Assembly (NCBI RefSeq): GCF_030644365.1
Contig: NZ_CP130058.1
Coordinates: 186,001-250,000, forward strand
Direction: 5' to 3'
DNA length: 64,000 bases
Source of the DNA: Schaalia sp. HMT-172
Lineage (GTDB): Bacteria > Actinomycetota > Actinomycetes > Actinomycetales > Actinomycetaceae
Part shown: in pieces, positions 41,318 to 49,363 of the stretch
How positions within the stretch are numbered: the stretch's first letter is position 1
How the letters are laid out: each line of letters starts with the position of its first letter
The notes under the pieces: generated by a model
Seen by the model: only the letters and a program-made list of their open reading frames with translations
Database searches by the model: none
Told to the model about the DNA's origin: nothing
Translations under genes and position numbers: made by a program

Positions 41318-41980
41318 CTAGTCGTTGCGTTTATTGTCGATATCGTCGGCCCAGCTGCTGAAACGTCGTTGAATCGCGTGGAGCTGCGAGGCAGTGATGC
41401 CGTAGGCCGCAACTTGTGTCAGGCTGATGCTGTGTGCTCCGCGCAGACACTCTGTGAAGAATCCTGTGTCGAAGCCTGCGTCGCGTTCCTGAAGGAGCTC
41501 GATGAGGCGCGCATCGCTGATCGTTCCGGTGGAGCGGATCGCATCGACGTCCAGATAGTCGCGTGGGTAGCTTCTGGAGTAAAGCGCACTCAGTTTGTTG
41601 CCGACGGCGTCAGCAAGGTCAAGAACGGGTCCGATGCCGAGGCGTACGGGTGTGTGGGCGCGCCAGTCGATAGCGAGATCAACGCTGAGTGGTGCCCCGT
41701 GTGGTGGGGTGACGGAGAGCTGGGCGAAAGAGGAGCTTGCGCGTTCGACGGTGACGTCGTAGTTGTTGGCAGTGAGGTGCTCAACGAGGTTGACTACTGC
41801 GTTGGGGAACCGCGTGGCGGCTTGCATGACCGTGAAGAGGTCAATGTCGTTGGTGGGGCGCTGTGTCATCCCGTGTTCACGGATCGCGCCCGAGCCGGCG
41901 AGGGCGAAGCCCTCGTCTGCGAGAACCTCGAGTGCGCATGCGATTAGTTGGCGTTGCGTCTGTTGTACAGAGCGAGCCAT
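41318..41980 (-). CDS. AbiEii-like nucleotidyltransferase (candidate toxin or defence enzyme)
   Basis: This 220-residue protein has the minimal nucleotidyltransferase core FALAGSGAIREHGMTQRPTNDIDLFT (GS and DxD metal-binding carboxylates). GNKLSALYSRSYPRDYLDVDAI follows, the hallmark of the AbiEii/DUF1814 toxin superfamily. The preferred ATG at 41980 has GGGAG 6 nt upstream. It lies inside the end of the preceding 118-residue gene (overlap 37 nt), so the two are coupled like a toxin-antitoxin pair. The upstream partner is not a recognisable AbiEi, so function (abortive infection, tRNA modification or other) is inferred from the superfamily only. Confidence 0.8.
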   Translation of the reverse strand: MARSVQQTQRQLIACALEVLADEGFALAGSGAIREHGMTQRPTNDIDLFTVMQAATRFPNAVVNLVEHLTANNYDVTVERASSSFAQLSVTPPHGAPLSVDLAIDWRAHTPVRLGIGPVLDLADAVGNKLSALYSRSYPRDYLDVDAIRSTGTISDARLIELLQERDAGFDTGFFTECLRGAHSISLTQVAAYGITASQLHAIQRRFSSWADDIDNKRND

Positions 41981-42300
41981 TTGTTTCTCCCATGCAGTGC
42001 TTCGAAGCGGTTTTCCCATGCGGCTGTGATCGCTAGGTCAAGGCGCAGTATTGGCCACATGTCGGTGAGGGTGTCGCGGTTGAGGTAGCATCGCTGGTCT
42101 TCCACGCTGCCCTCGCCGATGATGCATTGGTAGACCGTCGTTCGTTCGCCGTCGTCGTCGAGGCTAAACGAGCCATTCCCTGGTGCCCAGCTCAAGCGCA
42201 CGGGGAGGTGCACGGTGCCTGTGGATGGACCCGTGAGCTCATCAAGTGACGCGGGAACACAAAAGGGTTTCGTGTCGCGGTACGTGATACGTCCACTCAT
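41944..42300 (-). CDS. hypothetical protein, partner of the AbiEii-like gene
   Basis: This 118-residue soluble protein begins MSGRITYRDTKPFCVP. It contains VHLPVRLSWAPGNGSFSLDDDGERT and ends ENRFEALHGRNKWLALYNRRNAN. I do not recognise the family, and no helix-turn-helix is obvious. GAGGGGAG lies 4 nt before the ATG. Overlap with the downstream nucleotidyltransferase and location inside a pair of direct repeats suggest a two-gene cassette in which this protein is the antitoxin or a co-factor (inference). Confidence 0.65.
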   Translation of the reverse strand: MSGRITYRDTKPFCVPASLDELTGPSTGTVHLPVRLSWAPGNGSFSLDDDGERTTVYQCIIGEGSVEDQRCYLNRDTLTDMWPILRLDLAITAAWENRFEALHGRNKWLALYNRRNAN

Positions 42301-42755
42301 GTCGCTCCCCTCTCGTGACTGTGATCTGGCGGCTAGCTCGTATGTCTAGCTTAGCGTGCGATGAGGCGGGCTTGTCCGCGAGTTCTTGCCGGGTTGCGCA
42401 TGTGTAGCTACGATTGCGCCGCTCGGTGTTGTTGATGTTCGATGGGGATTTGACGCCGAGGCTGGTGTGTCGAAGATGCGCGAGGCCGTGGCGAGGCAGG
42501 CAGGGCAGGCGGGCAGCGCCGCGCTGGCGAGACGAGGCCGGGGGAGGGTTTTTGCCGAAGGGTTGAATTTTGCAACGCTTCACATGTTGTAATTCTCGTC
42601 GGACGCGTCGTGCGTCTCGCGGTCTGCGTGATGTGTCATACAGGCGATTTTCCCTGGTTCTACGCCGTTTTAGTGCCGCGTGCGAGCAAGGTAAACCATA
42701 CCTTTGACGGGATACGATCCGGGCCTTAAGTTGATGGATGATTCAAGGAGGTCCC
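42301..42755. other. gene-free 455-bp stretch
   Basis: It contains the right copy of the cassette-flanking direct repeat (42462-42543, ending in an exact 12-mer at 42532). An A+T-richer leader of the giant activase gene follows (GGTAAACCATACC near 42690; AAGGAGG at 42745-42751). No gene is seen. Confidence 0.6.
42462..42543. repeat. right copy of ~83-bp direct repeat flanking the AbiEii-like cassette
   Basis: CTGGTGTGTCGAAGATGCGC through GCGCTGGCGAGACGAGG matches 41197-41280, with a changed number of short GGCGAGGC/GGCAGG units. It lies 160 bp upstream of the cassette's first gene. Confidence 0.85.
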
Positions 42756-45700
42756 ATGACAACGCAGCGCGCCAGCGAGCACCGCCGCCCCTATCAGCTC
42801 GGCATCGACGTCGGTTCGACCACGGTCAAGGCCGTCGTCCTGGACGGAAACCGTCGACTCTTCTCCGACTACCGGCGCCACAATGCCGACGTGCGCGCAT
42901 CCCTAGGCGCCCTCCTCGCCGACGTCGAACGTGCCCTGCCCGGCGCCCGCGTCCACGCGGCCATCACCGGCTCCGGCGGCCTGACCACCGCCCGCGCCAT
43001 GGGCATCCCCTTCGTCCAAGAAGTCATCGCCGGCACCGAGGCCACCCAGCGCCTCCACCCCGAGGTCGACGTCGTCATCGAGCTGGGCGGCGAGGACGCC
43101 AAGCTCACCTACCTGCACCCCACCCCCGAGCAGCGCATGAACGGCACCTGCGCGGGCGGCACCGGCGCGTTCATCGACCAGATGGCGACCCTCCTGCACA
43201 CGGACGCCGCGGGCCTGGGCGAAATGGCGACCCGCCACACCCAGCTCTACCCGATCGCCTCGCGCTGCGGCGTCTTCGCCAAGTCCGACATCCAGCCCCT
43301 CATCAACCAGGGCGCCGCCCACGAGGACCTGGCAGCCTCCATCTTCAACGCGGTCGCCACCCAGACCATCGCGGGCCTGGCCTGCGGCCGCCCCATCCGC
43401 GGGACCGTCATGTTCCTCGGCGGCCCCCTGCACTTCCTGCCCGCCCTGCGTGAGGCCTACAAGGCCCTCCTGCCCAAGGCCGACGCCTTCGTCACCCCCG
43501 ACGACGCCCAGCTCTACGTCGCCATCGGCGCGGCCCTCCTCGCCGAGAAGGAGGCCGCCAAGCGGGTGCGCCAGGCAGAGGAGGCGGGCGCCACCTCCGT
43601 CGACACCCGCGGTGACAAGCTCACCACCCTCATGGAGCGCCTCGCTGCCGCCCCCGTGCAGGTCGAATCCCCGCGCATGGACCCCCTCTTCGCCACCCCC
43701 GAGGACCGCGAGGAGTTCGTGGCCCGCCACAGCCTCGACGTGATCCCCAAGGCCAGCCTCGACGAGGCCGAGGGCCGCTGCTGGCTCGGCATCGACGCGG
43801 GCTCCACGACGATCAAGGCCGTCGTCATCGACTCTCAGGACCGCATCGTCTTCACCCACTACGCCTCCAACGAGGGCGACCCCGTGGCCGCGGCCGTCGA
43901 CATCGTGCGCGCCGTGCGAGGCGCCCTCCCCGAGGGCTGCGAGATCGGCCGCTCGTGCGCAACCGGCTACGGCGAGGGCCTGGTCAAGGCCGCCCTCACC
44001 ATGGACGAGGGCGAAATCGAGACGATGGCCCACTACCGCGCCGCCGAATTCATCTGCCCCGGCGTCACCTCCGTCATCGACATCGGCGGCCAGGACATGA
44101 AGTACCTGCGCATCCGCGACCACGCGGTGGACTCCATCTCCGTCAACGAGGCCTGCTCCTCGGGCTGCGGCTCCTTCCTCCAGACCTTCGCGCAGACGAT
44201 GGGAACCGACGTGCGTTCCTTCGCGCGCATGGCCATGGAATCCTCCTCCCCCGTGGATCTGGGCACCCGCTGCACGGTGTTCATGAACTCCTCCGTCAAG
44301 CAGGCGCAGAAGGAAGGCGCGGACGTGCGCGACATCAGCGCCGGCCTGTCCTACTCCGTCGTGCGTAACGCCCTCTACAAGGTCATCAAGCTCAAGGAGC
44401 CCTCGGACCTGGGTGAGCGCGTCGTCGTGCAGGGCGGCACCTTCCTCAACGACTCGGTGCTGCGCGCCTTCGAACTGCTCACCGGTCGCGAGGTCGTGCG
44501 CCCCGACATCGCGGGCCTCATGGGTGCCTACGGCGCCGCCCTGACCGCGCGCATGCACGACACGGGTGAGGGGACCTCGTCCCTGGCCACGATTGAGGCC
44601 CTGGAAGGCTTCAGCGTGGACACGACCCGCAAGACGTGCCGCCTGTGCCAGAACCACTGCCAGATGACCATCTCGACCTTCTCCAACGGCGAGCGCCACG
44701 TGTCGGGCAACCGCTGCGAGCGCGGCGCGTCCCTGGAGCGCGTGCCCAAGAAGTCGGAGCTGCCCAACCTCTACGACTGGAAGTACAAGCGGATCTTCGG
44801 CTACCGCCGCCTCACCGAGAAGAAGGCGTTCCGCGGCGACATTGGCATCCCGCGCGTGCTCGGCATGTACGAGAACTACCCCTTCTGGTTCACGATGCTC
44901 ACCGCGCTGGGCTTCCGCGTCATGATTTCGGGCCGTTCCAACCACGACCTGTTCGAGACCGGCATGGAGTCCATCCCCTCGGAGAACGTGTGCTACCCGG
45001 CCAAGCTCGTCCACGGGCACATCGAGTCCCTGCTGGACAAGGGCATCACGACGATCTTCTACCCCTGCGTCGACTTCGAGCAGAAGCTCACCGAGTCCGA
45101 GAACTCCTACAACTGCCCCATCGTGGCGACCTACCCCGAGGTCATCCGCAACAACATGGAGCGCCTGGCGGAGCCCGGCACCAAGTTCATCAGCCCCTTC
45201 GTCAACTTCGGCAACCGCGACTACCTGCCCGCCCACCTGTCCAAGACCTTCAAGGAATACGGCTACGACATCCCCGTCGAGGAGATGAAGGCCGCCCTCG
45301 ACAAGGCGTGGGAGGAGGACGCCGCCGTCAAGGCCGAGATCCGCGCGAAGGGCGTCGAAACCATCGAGTGGATGCGGGAGCACGGTGTGCGCGGCATCGT
45401 GCTCGCAGGCCGCCCCTACCACCTCGACCCCGAGATCAACCACGGCATCCCCGAGGTCATTGTCGGCCTGGGCATGGCCGTCCTCACCGAGGACTCCATC
45501 ATCGACGCGCGCCTCGAGCGCCCGCTGCGCGTCCTCGACCAGTGGTCCTACCACTCGCGCCTCTACGAGGCCGCCGCCCGCGTCGGCGACGAGCCCGACC
45601 TCGAGATGGTCCAGCTCAACTCCTTCGGCTGCGGCGTCGACGCGATCACCGCCGACCAGGTCCAGGAGATCCTCGAGGGCCGCGGCGACGTGCACACCGT

Positions 45701-47330
45701 CCTCAAAATCGACGAGGTCTCCAACCTGGGCGCCGCCAAGATTCGCCTGCGTTCCCTCGACGCGGCGATCACCGAGCGCGCCTCCCTCACCTCCGCGATG
45801 AACGAGGCCGGGGCCGGCGACGGCGAGAACGGCGCGGATGGAGCGGGACTGGCCCCCGCCTCGTCCGTGGGCCTGGTGTCAGGCTCCGTCGACACGGCCA
45901 CCCTGCGCGACCCCTCGGGGGACGCCGCCCGCGAGGAGGAGGCCGGGCACATCAAGCCGCGCGCGGTCTTCACCGAGGAGATGCGCGAGGCCGGCTACGA
46001 AATCCTCGCCCCCCAGATGTCGCCGATCCACTTCCGTTTCCTCACCCCGCTGTTCGCGACCGCGGGCCTGAAGGTGCGTGTCCTGGAGCATACGAGCCGC
46101 ACCTCCATGGAGGTCGGCCTGAAATACGTCAACAACGACTCGTGCTACCCGGCGATCGTCGTCATCGGCCAGCTTCTCGACGAGTTCATCTCCGGGCGCG
46201 CCGACCCCGACCGTACCGCCGTGGGCATCACGCAGACGGGCGGCATGTGCCGCGCCTCCAACTACGCGGCCCTGCTGCGCAAGGGCCTGCGCGACGCCGG
46301 ATACCCGCAGGTTCCCGTCATCGCCCTGTCCGTCCAGGGCATCGAGGACAACCCCGGCTTCCACCTGGGGATCCCCCACATCCACAAGGCCATCCAGGCC
46401 TTCGTCATCGGCGACGCCATCCAGTCGATGCTGCTGCGCGTGCGCCCCTACGAGGCCACCCCCGGCTCCGCGATGGCGCTGTACCGCACGTGGGACGCCT
46501 ACGTGCAGGAGTGGATCACGTCGGGCCGCGTGGCCGCCCTGGGTGGGCGCGTCTCCTACGGAAAGATCATCCGCGAGTGCGTGCGCGCCTTCGACGCCCT
46601 GCCCCTGCGCGACATCCCGCGCAAGCCGCGCGTCGGCCTGGTCGGCGAGATCCTCGTGAAATTCCATCCCGACGCCAACAACCACGCGGTCGACGTCATC
46701 GAGGCCGAGGGTTGCGAGGCCGAACTGCCCGGCCTCATGCAGTTCTTCCACAACTCCGTGGCCACCGCCGCGTGGGACAAGGAGAACCTGGGTATCGACG
46801 GCAAGCAGCGCTACATCATGCCGATCGTGCTATGGGCGCTCAAGAAGTACGAGAAGCCCGTGCACCGCGCGTTCGCGGCGACGAACGGCAAGTTCGAGCC
46901 GCACCGGCCCATCGAAGAGATGATCGAGCGTTCCCAGGACATCGCGCGCCTGGGCAACCAGGCCGGCGAAGGCTGGTACCTGACCGCCGAAATGGTCGAC
47001 ATGATCGAACACGGCTGCCCGAACATCATCTGCGCCCAGCCGTTCGCGTGCCTGCCCAACCACGTCGTCGGCAAGGGCATGTTCCGGGCGCTGCGCACCC
47101 GCTACCCCGAGGCGAACGTCGTGGCCGTCGACTACGATCCGGGTGCCTCCGAGGTGAACCAGCTCAACCGCATCAAGCTGATGCTCGCCACTGCCCTGCA
47201 GGACCCCCAGGCGCGCGACAGCGAGGTTCTCCAGCTCGTGGACGTCGAAGAGCCGGCGTCGTGCGGCGGGTCGGGCTCGGTCATGCTCGGCATGCCGACC
47301 ATCCCGACGAGGCGCGCCGCCTTCCGCTGA
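42756..47330 (+). CDS. giant 2-hydroxyacyl-CoA dehydratase activase-type protein (double BadF/HgdC ATPase + DUF2229 + HgdB-like)
   Basis: This 1524-residue cytoplasmic protein has two ASKHA activase domains in tandem. Domain 1 is GIDVGSTTVKAVVLDGNRR (residues ~10-265) with CAGGTGAFIDQMA. Domain 2 is GIDAGSTTIKAVVIDSQDR (~347-620) with the cluster loop NEACSSGCGSFLQTFAQ. A cysteine-rich segment CRLCQNHCQMTI follows, then DUF2229/HgdB-like regions (ESIPSENVCYPAKLVHGHIE, NNDSCYPAIVVIGQL, TGGMCRASNYAALLRKG). AAGGAGG precedes ATG 42756. Such proteins occur in many anaerobes. They are thought to drive ATP-dependent low-potential electron transfer, but the physiological substrate is unknown. A Gly/Asp-rich linker near residue 1020 contains the 12-mer (45802). 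Confidence 0.88.
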   Translation: MTTQRASEHRRPYQLGIDVGSTTVKAVVLDGNRRLFSDYRRHNADVRASLGALLADVERALPGARVHAAITGSGGLTTARAMGIPFVQEVIAGTEATQRLHPEVDVVIELGGEDAKLTYLHPTPEQRMNGTCAGGTGAFIDQMATLLHTDAAGLGEMATRHTQLYPIASRCGVFAKSDIQPLINQGAAHEDLAASIFNAVATQTIAGLACGRPIRGTVMFLGGPLHFLPALREAYKALLPKADAFVTPDDAQLYVAIGAALLAEKEAAKRVRQAEEAGATSVDTRGDKLTTLMERLAAAPVQVESPRMDPLFATPEDREEFVARHSLDVIPKASLDEAEGRCWLGIDAGSTTIKAVVIDSQDRIVFTHYASNEGDPVAAAVDIVRAVRGALPEGCEIGRSCATGYGEGLVKAALTMDEGEIETMAHYRAAEFICPGVTSVIDIGGQDMKYLRIRDHAVDSISVNEACSSGCGSFLQTFAQTMGTDVRSFARMAMESSSPVDLGTRCTVFMNSSVKQAQKEGADVRDISAGLSYSVVRNALYKVIKLKEPSDLGERVVVQGGTFLNDSVLRAFELLTGREVVRPDIAGLMGAYGAALTARMHDTGEGTSSLATIEALEGFSVDTTRKTCRLCQNHCQMTISTFSNGERHVSGNRCERGASLERVPKKSELPNLYDWKYKRIFGYRRLTEKKAFRGDIGIPRVLGMYENYPFWFTMLTALGFRVMISGRSNHDLFETGMESIPSENVCYPAKLVHGHIESLLDKGITTIFYPCVDFEQKLTESENSYNCPIVATYPEVIRNNMERLAEPGTKFISPFVNFGNRDYLPAHLSKTFKEYGYDIPVEEMKAALDKAWEEDAAVKAEIRAKGVETIEWMREHGVRGIVLAGRPYHLDPEINHGIPEVIVGLGMAVLTEDSIIDARLERPLRVLDQWSYHSRLYEAAARVGDEPDLEMVQLNSFGCGVDAITADQVQEILEGRGDVHTVLKIDEVSNLGAAKIRLRSLDAAITERASLTSAMNEAGAGDGENGADGAGLAPASSVGLVSGSVDTATLRDPSGDAAREEEAGHIKPRAVFTEEMREAGYEILAPQMSPIHFRFLTPLFATAGLKVRVLEHTSRTSMEVGLKYVNNDSCYPAIVVIGQLLDEFISGRADPDRTAVGITQTGGMCRASNYAALLRKGLRDAGYPQVPVIALSVQGIEDNPGFHLGIPHIHKAIQAFVIGDAIQSMLLRVRPYEATPGSAMALYRTWDAYVQEWITSGRVAALGGRVSYGKIIRECVRAFDALPLRDIPRKPRVGLVGEILVKFHPDANNHAVDVIEAEGCEAELPGLMQFFHNSVATAAWDKENLGIDGKQRYIMPIVLWALKKYEKPVHRAFAATNGKFEPHRPIEEMIERSQDIARLGNQAGEGWYLTAEMVDMIEHGCPNIICAQPFACLPNHVVGKGMFRALRTRYPEANVVAVDYDPGASEVNQLNRIKLMLATALQDPQARDSEVLQLVDVEEPASCGGSGSVMLGMPTIPTRRAAFR

Positions 47331-47349
47331 GCGTTTCGCCTCGCCGCGC

Positions 47350-47380
47350 ACGAGGCCTGGGCTGGGTTCCCGGGCCTCGT
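47350..47380. terminator. hairpin from an imperfect inverted 12-mer pair
   Basis: ACGAGGCCTGGG (47350-47361) pairs with CCCGGGCCTCGT-type sequence ending at 47380, with one mismatch, 20 bp after the giant gene's stop and facing the convergent GH2-like gene. Confidence 0.55.
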
Positions 47381-47476
47381 CGCGCTATGCGGGGCGCCGT
47401 GCGCGCTGCGGGTGCTGCGGGCTGTGCAAGCCGTGCGTGCCCCGGCCGTCGCGGTGCATCGCGAGGCCGACGCGGC

Positions 47477-49087
47477 CTACACCGTCAAGCTTCCGTGCGC
47501 GATCTCAAAGCCCGCCGACGCCCAGCCCGTGCTGTACGACAGACGCACCGAGACCTCGCGCGTGCCCGAGGACGGCCAGGGCACCTCAAGGAAGCCCGTC
47601 TCGCCCGGCGCGACATCCAGGTACGCCGAATACTCCCACGTTTCGTGGCCCTCCTCGACCACGCGGCATAGGAACTCCAGATCCGACGTGGACGTGAACG
47701 TCATGTGGTTGCGTACCGTCACCCCCGAATACGAGGGCGCCACCGTCACCGGCGCGTAGTGCAACTCCTCGCCTCGCACCTTGCGCAGGTCCGGGAAACG
47801 CGCCTGGGAGTACTCCGGGCGCGTCGGATCGAGAGCGTGGGCGGCGCGGACCTCGTCCTCCTCGTCCCCGATCGCCCAGGCGATGATGCTCGGGTGCGCG
47901 CGATCCCGACGGAGCGCGGCCTCGATGGCCTCGTCGCGTGCCACCCCCGGACCGTACAGGTTTGACGCGCAGTCGATGATGTACAGGCCGTACTCGTCGG
48001 CCAGATCCAGGAACCGTGCGTGCCCGGGCGCGTCAGCGATCACGACCGTGTTGACGCCGTGGCGCTTACACCACACGATGTCGTCGAGCATATCCGGGAT
48101 GTTGACGGCCAGGCCCGTGCGCCCGTCGCACTCGTTGCGGGTCACTCCCCGCAGGGCCAGCGCCTTGCCCGCCAGGCTCACCCCCTGGGAGGTCGCCTCA
48201 ACGTCGCGGAAGCCGAGGTCAAGGGAAACCGTGTCCTTGACCCCCTCCTCGTCGCGCAGCGTCACAATCAGCCGGTACAGCGCCGGCTCCTCGGCGCTCC
48301 ACGGGATCACGTCCAGACCCCGCGCGGTCATCACCTCATCAGGAGAAGCGACCGCAGACCACAGCCTCTCATGCGCGTTCTCGTTCACGAGCGCGGCGTG
48401 AACCTCGACACCGCCCGTCGTTTCAACCCGCAGCGTCAGCGCGCCCGCGCGACCATCGTGGGACGCCACCGGCACCACGTCCACGATGTGCGCCGGAGGC
48501 CTGGCCTCCAACGACACCTCGCGGAACAAACCGTGGCAACACATCGGCGAATCCATCAGCAACACGACGAGCGTATGCGAGTGAGTAGGCTGCAACGCGC
48601 CGGTCACGTCGAAGGCCGCAGGAATGAAACCGTCCGCGCAGAAACCAACGAACGTTCCATCAACCCACGCGTAGAGAGGGCCGGAGAAGCCGCCGAAAGT
48701 CAGCGTCATCATCCAGCCGCGCTCAACCGCCTCCTTCAACGGGGCATCGAAGATGAACTCGCGGCGCAGAATCGAGGCGCGCACCAGGTCGGAGGGCTCT
48801 TCGTCGCCGACACGGGAGGCGTCGTCCTCGCGGGCCTGACCCTCATCGCGCATCCACGAGCCGTCCAGCTCGAGGACGCCGGGCACAGACGTCGCGCCGA
48901 AATGCTGATGAGTGGGAGCACGACGAATCAGCTCCGAAGCGGTGCCAGTGGCACCGGTAACCTGCCAGGTGCTCGACAGCATCTGAAGTGGCCTGCGTGA
49001 CCTCCACGTCGCGTGCACCGTCAAGCGGTTCACCGACGTTCCTGGGTCCCGCAGCCAGGTGACGTCCGGTTCCAGGATGTGTCTCAT
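47477..49087 (-). CDS. shortened GH2 (LacZ-like) glycosidase homologue, probably catalytically defective
   Basis: This 536-residue protein is about half of LacZ length. The N-terminal jelly-roll (FGGFSGPLYAWVDGTFVGFCADGF), an immunoglobulin-like middle and the start of the barrel are present. The barrel part is LAGKALALRGVTRNECDGRTG, then FLDLADEYGLYIIDCASNLYG and RRDRAHPSIIAWAIGDEED, equivalent to LacZ RDRNHPSVIIWSLGNES. The acid/base motif GNES reads GDEE, and the adjacent DEANIETHG reads DCASNLYG. The next ~120 residues, which would hold the nucleophile glutamate, are missing; the frame moves directly to the domain-4-like VRNHMTFTSTSDLEF. A non-enzymatic or degenerate role is likely. Upstream is A+T-rich. 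Confidence 0.75.
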   Translation of the reverse strand: MRHILEPDVTWLRDPGTSVNRLTVHATWRSRRPLQMLSSTWQVTGATGTASELIRRAPTHQHFGATSVPGVLELDGSWMRDEGQAREDDASRVGDEEPSDLVRASILRREFIFDAPLKEAVERGWMMTLTFGGFSGPLYAWVDGTFVGFCADGFIPAAFDVTGALQPTHSHTLVVLLMDSPMCCHGLFREVSLEARPPAHIVDVVPVASHDGRAGALTLRVETTGGVEVHAALVNENAHERLWSAVASPDEVMTARGLDVIPWSAEEPALYRLIVTLRDEEGVKDTVSLDLGFRDVEATSQGVSLAGKALALRGVTRNECDGRTGLAVNIPDMLDDIVWCKRHGVNTVVIADAPGHARFLDLADEYGLYIIDCASNLYGPGVARDEAIEAALRRDRAHPSIIAWAIGDEEDEVRAAHALDPTRPEYSQARFPDLRKVRGEELHYAPVTVAPSYSGVTVRNHMTFTSTSDLEFLCRVVEEGHETWEYSAYLDVAPGETGFLEVPWPSSGTREVSVRLSYSTGWASAGFEIAHGSLTV

Positions 49088-49308
49088 GTTATTAAAGTAT
49101 CATTATTCAACTAGTCAGGAAAGCGTCATTTTTGCTGGAATACAGTCAAATATGCCTTGACATGCAGTTAGTTCTCAGCTGTCAAAGACGCTCGGTGTTC
49201 ACATTGTGGGATTTTTGGCCGCCCGAATGGGCACAAGTTCGCGCCCGCCGACAGGCGACGAGCGCATCACGAACCCCGGCCTCGTGGCCCGGGCGAGCGC
49301 ATCACGAA

Positions 49309-49346
49309 CCCCGGCCTCGTTCCTGAGAACAGGAACGAGGCCGGGG
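49309..49346. terminator. perfect 17-bp hairpin from inverted 12-mers, after the OPT gene
   Basis: CCCCGGCCTCGTTCCTG (49309-49325), loop AGAA, CAGGAACGAGGCCGGGG (49330-49346). It lies 18 bp past the OPT transporter stop. Each arm contains an exact 12-mer, and another orphan copy is at 49274. Confidence 0.75.
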
Positions 49347-49363
49347 AAGGTGTGAGGACCGGG

